Source: an uncultured Sphingomonas sp.
GTDB taxonomy: Bacteria > Pseudomonadota > Alphaproteobacteria > Sphingomonadales > Sphingomonadaceae
NCBI RefSeq assembly: GCF_934560975.1
Contig: NZ_CAKTFO010000006.1
Location: 1-64,000, forward strand
Direction of reading: 5' to 3'
DNA: 64,000 bases
How positions within the stretch are numbered: position 1 is the stretch's first letter; every line of letters begins with the position of its first letter. This document shows, piece by piece, positions 60,642 through 64,000 of this stretch. The translations under genes were made by a program, and so were the position numbers. Under the pieces are notes generated by a model, which was given only the letters and a program-made list of their open reading frames with translations, was not told where the DNA came from and made no database searches.

Positions 60642-63600
60642 TCAGAAGCTGAGCCGCACGCCGGCCCGGAAGGTGCGACCCAGCACGTCGTACAGCACCG
60701 GGTTGAAGCCGTAGGTCACGCCGTTCTGCGGTGAATCCTCCGGCGCCTTGTTCAGCGCATTGTCGATCCTGAAGTAGGCGGTGATGTTGTCCGTGAAATT
60801 GTACGATCCGCCGACGTCCAGGTAGAAGGCGCCATCCATGTGGTTGTCGTCGATCGTGGAGGTGTTGCCGGTCGGATCGGTCGCCGGACAGCTGCCGGGC
60901 GTGCACTCGATATACTCGTTCGAGTAGACGCCGTCCGAGATCCAGCGCTCGGTGACCGAGAGCGAGAACTTGTCCGTATCCCAGCTCTGGATTGCGAACA
61001 CCTTCCAATCCGGCGTGTTGCCGCGATTGTTGCCCGCCTGCTCCGTCGGGATGGTCCCTGGGAGCCCCGATGTTTCGGTATAGTGCAGCACGCGCGTGGC
61101 GAGGCCGCGGATGGTGAACGAACCCGGCAGGCCGACGCCGCTCAGCGGGCGACGATAGCTCGCCTCGATATCGAAGCCGTTGGTGCGGACGCGGGCGAAG
61201 TTGAACAATTGCTCGTTGACGAACAGCGGACCCGCCGAGGCGTCGATGTTGAAGGAAGAGCAGAACTGGGCGATGTTCTGCTGGAAGCACTGGTTGATCG
61301 CCGACTGGCCGGTGAACGGCGTGATGATGCCTTTCACCTTGATGTTGTAATAGTCGAACGATGCGTTGAAGCCCGGCAGGACGCCTGCTTCGGTGCCGTT
61401 GAAGACGACGCCGCCGGTGGTGTTGCGCGACGTTTCGGGCTTCAGCGCCGTATTGCCGATCGTGTTGGACGGCGCCTGTACGAACTGCCCGGCGGTGGGC
61501 GACTGGCCGGGCGCGCGCGGATCCAGGAAGGTCGCGTTGGCGAAGGTGGGTGTCCGGAACAGCTCCGACAGGTTGGGCGCACGCACGTCGCGCGACGTCA
61601 CGCCACGCAGGCGGATGCCGGTAAGCGGGGTGTCCCAGGTGCCGCCGACCTTCCAGCTCGTGATCCAGCCCGACGTGCTGTAGCGCGTGTGGCGGACACC
61701 GGCGTTGATGTTCGCGCGGCCGATCATGTCCTCGTTCGAGATCGGAATGTCGAGTTCGAGGAAGCCTTCGTGGACGTGATACTTGCCGGTACCGTTCTTG
61801 TAGTTGCCCGCATACCAATTGCCGCCCGTAACGGTATTCTGCGTCGGATCGGCCGGATAGTCGGCCGTGTTCGGCGTGTCCGCATTGACGCCGTTGCCGT
61901 AGGGATCCGCCTCCGTCCGATACCATTCCCGGCGATATTCGTAACCGAACGCGAGCGAGACCGGACCGGCCCAGGTCTCCACCGGCTGGCCGTTGATGCT
62001 GAGCGCCGCCGCATTCTGGCTCGACCAGGTGTGCTGGTACGGCCCGACCCGCGGTTTGACATAGTTCAGCGCCGCCTCCGTCACCCCACCGTCACCGATG
62101 ATATTGAGCGGAACGCAGCCCGCCGCGCGCGCGGCGACGTTGGCGCACGCGATCGTCCCGTTGGGCAGGCGAACCGCCTGGTAGGCCGTCCTGAACCGCG
62201 CGATATTGAGCATGTTGGACACCTGGATGTCCGTCTTGTTGTGCCCATATTCGTAATAAGCGTCGTAGCTCCATTCGGTACCAAGGCCGTCGAACTTGCC
62301 GGTCGCGCCGATTACGCCACGCAGGCTGGTGCGTATGGGCTGAACCTTGATGAAGTCTCCCAACTGGGCAAGCGCGGAACCATATTGGAACGACGTGATG
62401 CCGGCATTCGTGCAGGCCTGCTGGATGGCATCCGGCACGAACGGATTGGCATTCGGATTGCCGACGCCGCACTGGATGTTCAGGTTCGCCTGCTGGGCAA
62501 AGCCCGGATTTGGCGAGTTTTCGGATTTCACCCGCGATGCGTTGAAGGTGAAGTACAGCTCATTGTTGGGCGCGAAATCATAGCCGACGCGCGTATAGCC
62601 GTTGAACCGCTCCAGCTTCGAAGCAAGGCTGGTGCCCGCGCCCACCACACCGCTGGTGTCGCCGCCGGAGCAGAAGGACGGCGTACACCCGGTCACGGCC
62701 CCCGTGCCCGTCGGCACACCGTTGGAGCCATATTGGAACTGGTAGGGCTGGCCGCCGGCCCCGAACGCAATGCCCTGCAGCGGACCCGAGGTGATCAGGC
62801 CGAATTTTGAATATTGATATTGCTGCGCGTTGCGGATGTTCCGGATACGCGGCTGGCCCGCCGGCGTGGTGGTCACGCCGGTCTGCACGAAGGCCGGTGA
62901 ATTATACCAGTCGCGGCCATTGGCGCCGACGATGCCGAAGCCCGGATTGGGAACGCCGCCCTGATGGCCATATTCGGCGCTCACCGCGACGTGCAGGCGA
63001 TCGTCCATGAAGCTGTTGCCCCATGCGACCTGCGCAGTGGCGCCCTCGTCATCGCCATAATCGGTGATGCTGCCCTGGAAGTTGGCCTTGAAGCCCTTGA
63101 AACGCTTGTCGGTGACGAAGTTGACCACGCCGGCGACCGCGTCCGAACCGTAGGACGCCGATGCGCCGCCGTTCACCACGTCCACGCGCTGGACGAGCAG
63201 CTGCGGAAACTGGCTGACGTCGGGCACACCCGAATAATTGGCCCCGACGAAGCGTTGTCCGTCGAGCAGGGTGAGGGTGCGGATCGCACCGAGGCCCCGC
63301 AGCGAGAAGGAGCTGAGCCCCTGGATGCCGCTGGATGTGCTGCCCACCGACGTGGCGCGGCCGGTCGAGCCTTGCAGCGACGGCAGCTGGGTGATCGCGT
63401 TGAAGATGTTGGGTTGCGCCAGCTTGTTGATGTCGGCGGCACCGATCACCTGGGTCGGCGTCGGCGCGCTGAACCCGGTCGAGGTGATACGCGAGCCGGT
63501 GACGACGATATCCTGATCCTGCACCGTGCTGCTTTCGGCGGCCGCCGGTGGCGTCGGCTCCGCTTGCGCATGGACCGGCGCGGCGAGCAGGGCTGCCGCA

Positions 63601-63683
63601 AGGGCGCCCCCGCTCGCCGCGAGCATGACGCCGTGACGCACCGCCCCGGATCGACCCTGATTGTATGACCCCTTTGTGTTCAT
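60642..63683 (-). CDS. TonB-dependent receptor
   Basis: About 1013 residues from the ATG at 63683 with GGGGG upstream; the open frame extends six codons further. A long signal peptide (cleavage near APVHAQA) leads to a plug starting [21 protein letters not shown] and continuing QLPSLQGSTGR, GLGAIRTLTLLDGQRFVGANYSG and RVDVVNGGASASYGSDAVAGVVNFVT. The barrel ends with FRAGVRLSF. Cysteine pairs in CTPSFCSGG and CTNAG may be in loops. The substrate is unknown; such large receptors often import oligosaccharides or plant compounds. Confidence 0.95.
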   Translation of the reverse strand: MNTKGSYNQGRSGAVRHGVMLAASGGALAAALLAAPVHAQAEPTPPAAAESSTVQDQDIVVTGSRITSTGFSAPTPTQVIGAADINKLAQPNIFNAITQLPSLQGSTGRATSVGSTSSGIQGLSSFSLRGLGAIRTLTLLDGQRFVGANYSGVPDVSQFPQLLVQRVDVVNGGASASYGSDAVAGVVNFVTDKRFKGFKANFQGSITDYGDDEGATAQVAWGNSFMDDRLHVAVSAEYGHQGGVPNPGFGIVGANGRDWYNSPAFVQTGVTTTPAGQPRIRNIRNAQQYQYSKFGLITSGPLQGIAFGAGGQPYQFQYGSNGVPTGTGAVTGCTPSFCSGGDTSGVVGAGTSLASKLERFNGYTRVGYDFAPNNELYFTFNASRVKSENSPNPGFAQQANLNIQCGVGNPNANPFVPDAIQQACTNAGITSFQYGSALAQLGDFIKVQPIRTSLRGVIGATGKFDGLGTEWSYDAYYEYGHNKTDIQVSNMLNIARFRTAYQAVRLPNGTIACANVAARAAGCVPLNIIGDGGVTEAALNYVKPRVGPYQHTWSSQNAAALSINGQPVETWAGPVSLAFGYEYRREWYRTEADPYGNGVNADTPNTADYPADPTQNTVTGGNWYAGNYKNGTGKYHVHEGFLELDIPISNEDMIGRANINAGVRHTRYSTSGWITSWKVGGTWDTPLTGIRLRGVTSRDVRAPNLSELFRTPTFANATFLDPRAPGQSPTAGQFVQAPSNTIGNTALKPETSRNTTGGVVFNGTEAGVLPGFNASFDYYNIKVKGIITPFTGQSAINQCFQQNIAQFCSSFNIDASAGPLFVNEQLFNFARVRTNGFDIEASYRRPLSGVGLPGSFTIRGLATRVLHYTETSGLPGTIPTEQAGNNRGNTPDWKVFAIQSWDTDKFSLSVTERWISDGVYSNEYIECTPGSCPATDPTGNTSTIDDNHMDGAFYLDVGGSYNFTDNITAYFRIDNALNKAPEDSPQNGVTYGFNPVLYDVLGRTFRAGVRLSF

Positions 63684-63803
63684 GGCAGCCCCCTTCTCCA
63701 TCGTGATTCCATGGCAGGGGCACGGACGAGCGCACGGTCGGGCCTGCCCTGGAAGGGCAGGTGACCTTGGGAGTGGCGATGCGGTCTGTCGCCGCCTGGC
63801 CGC

Positions 63804-64000
63804 TCACCCCCCTTGAGCTGCGTCGACCTTCCTCTCCCGTCGACCCTTTTTAGCATTGTCGACGATGCACACGGCTTTGTCGACAAAATAATGCAGGCCC
63901 CAAAACAGGTCGAGGAAGAGCCGGTTCCCGGCCGCCACAGGCAGGGCAGGGGCTTGCTGGGCTGCCTTCGTGAGCGACGCCGAAGCCCGGCGGCACACAC
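63804..64000 (-). CDS. Possible C-terminal end of a gene beyond the window
   Basis: A minus-strand frame is open from the window edge to a stop at 63804, giving about 65 residues including a LFLDLFWGLHYFVDKAVCIVDN segment. The tail is basic (KKGRRERK). I do not recognise it. It could be the end of a gene transcribed before the TonB receptor, or a chance open frame in its promoter region. Three of the GTCGAC words are read as Val-Asp here. Confidence 0.25.
   Translation of the reverse strand, partial: VCRRASASLTKAAQQAPALPVAAGNRLFLDLFWGLHYFVDKAVCIVDNAKKGRRERKVDAAQGG
63822..63884. promoter_or_regulatory. Four regularly spaced GTCGAC words upstream of the TonB receptor
   Basis: GTCGAC occurs at 63822, 63839, 63858 and 63879, spaced 17, 19 and 21 bases apart. 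The last is part of the palindrome TTGTCGACAA. They lie 139-201 bases before the receptor start. They may be regulator sites, but part of this stretch could also be coding in the minus-strand frame that runs off the window. Confidence 0.3.

Overview
The window is a GC-rich alphaproteobacterial chromosome segment, most likely from the Sphingomonadaceae (Sphingomonas or a close relative). Pointers are the UPF0262 protein beside dnaB, DUF1476 and FYDLN-acid family proteins, two large TonB-dependent receptors with an IVVTGSRI segment, a PEP-CTERM protein ending in a WGMM..GFG..RRR tail, and frequent ATGA-overlapping genes. No rRNA operon, insertion sequence, prophage or CRISPR array is visible. 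Two tRNA genes are present, Leu(UAA) and Ala(GGC). Names are assigned by recognising motifs in the translated sequence, not by database search.

Layout. 1-2.3 kb: end of cytidine deaminase, UPF0262, and dnaB. 2.4-5.2 kb: a secreted two-domain M16 peptidase. 5.2-8.8 kb: a minus-strand flagellar block (flhB, fliD, fliS and a small membrane protein), with a sigma-54-like promoter before fliD and a CtrA-like box before flhB. 8.9-13 kb: CitE-like lyase, guaB, an RsmB-type RNA methyltransferase and an exported TPR protein. 13.3-18.8 kb: the minus-strand cell-envelope/ribosome operon lptD-surA-pdxA-rsmA. 18.9-20.9 kb: pepA and ndk. 21.1-27.4 kb: PEP-CTERM protein, class I aldolase, thiE, a leuC-GFA-leuD operon, then a stress/iron-sulfur run (DUF1476, BolA, monothiol glutaredoxin). 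27.7-34.9 kb: lipoprotein, MBL hydrolase, DUF4230, GH31 glycosidase, nadA-nadC and RNase T2. 35-37.9 kb: a TonB receptor. 38.1-45.3 kb: DUF4112, tRNA-Leu, a gene-poor repeat-bearing stretch, ihfB, rpsA, a PilZ protein, small unknowns and a Tat-exported oxidoreductase. 45.5-49.7 kb: the overlapping minus-strand operon aroA-hydrolase-membrane protein-cmk-peptidylprolyl isomerase, then the FYDLN-acid protein. 49.9-64 kb is more accessory: tRNA-Ala, a DUF4145 zinc-ribbon protein, a drug/metabolite transporter, an amidohydrolase, an FNT channel, an AI-2E-type permease fused to a C-terminal domain, small lipoproteins, an outer-membrane protein, a thioredoxin-reductase-like flavoprotein and a second TonB receptor.

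Most of the window is ordinary core metabolism. No complete undescribed multi-gene system stands out. The most useful non-gene signals are regulatory or repetitive: the sigma-54 and CtrA sites of the motility genes (including a CtrA-like box between a PilZ gene and its neighbours), a hairpin that would bury the ribosome-binding site of the first TonB receptor, four regularly spaced GTCGAC words upstream of the second, a REPIN-like double hairpin after the glutaredoxin gene, and a duplicated unit of about 65 bp in the gene-poor stretch after tRNA-Leu.
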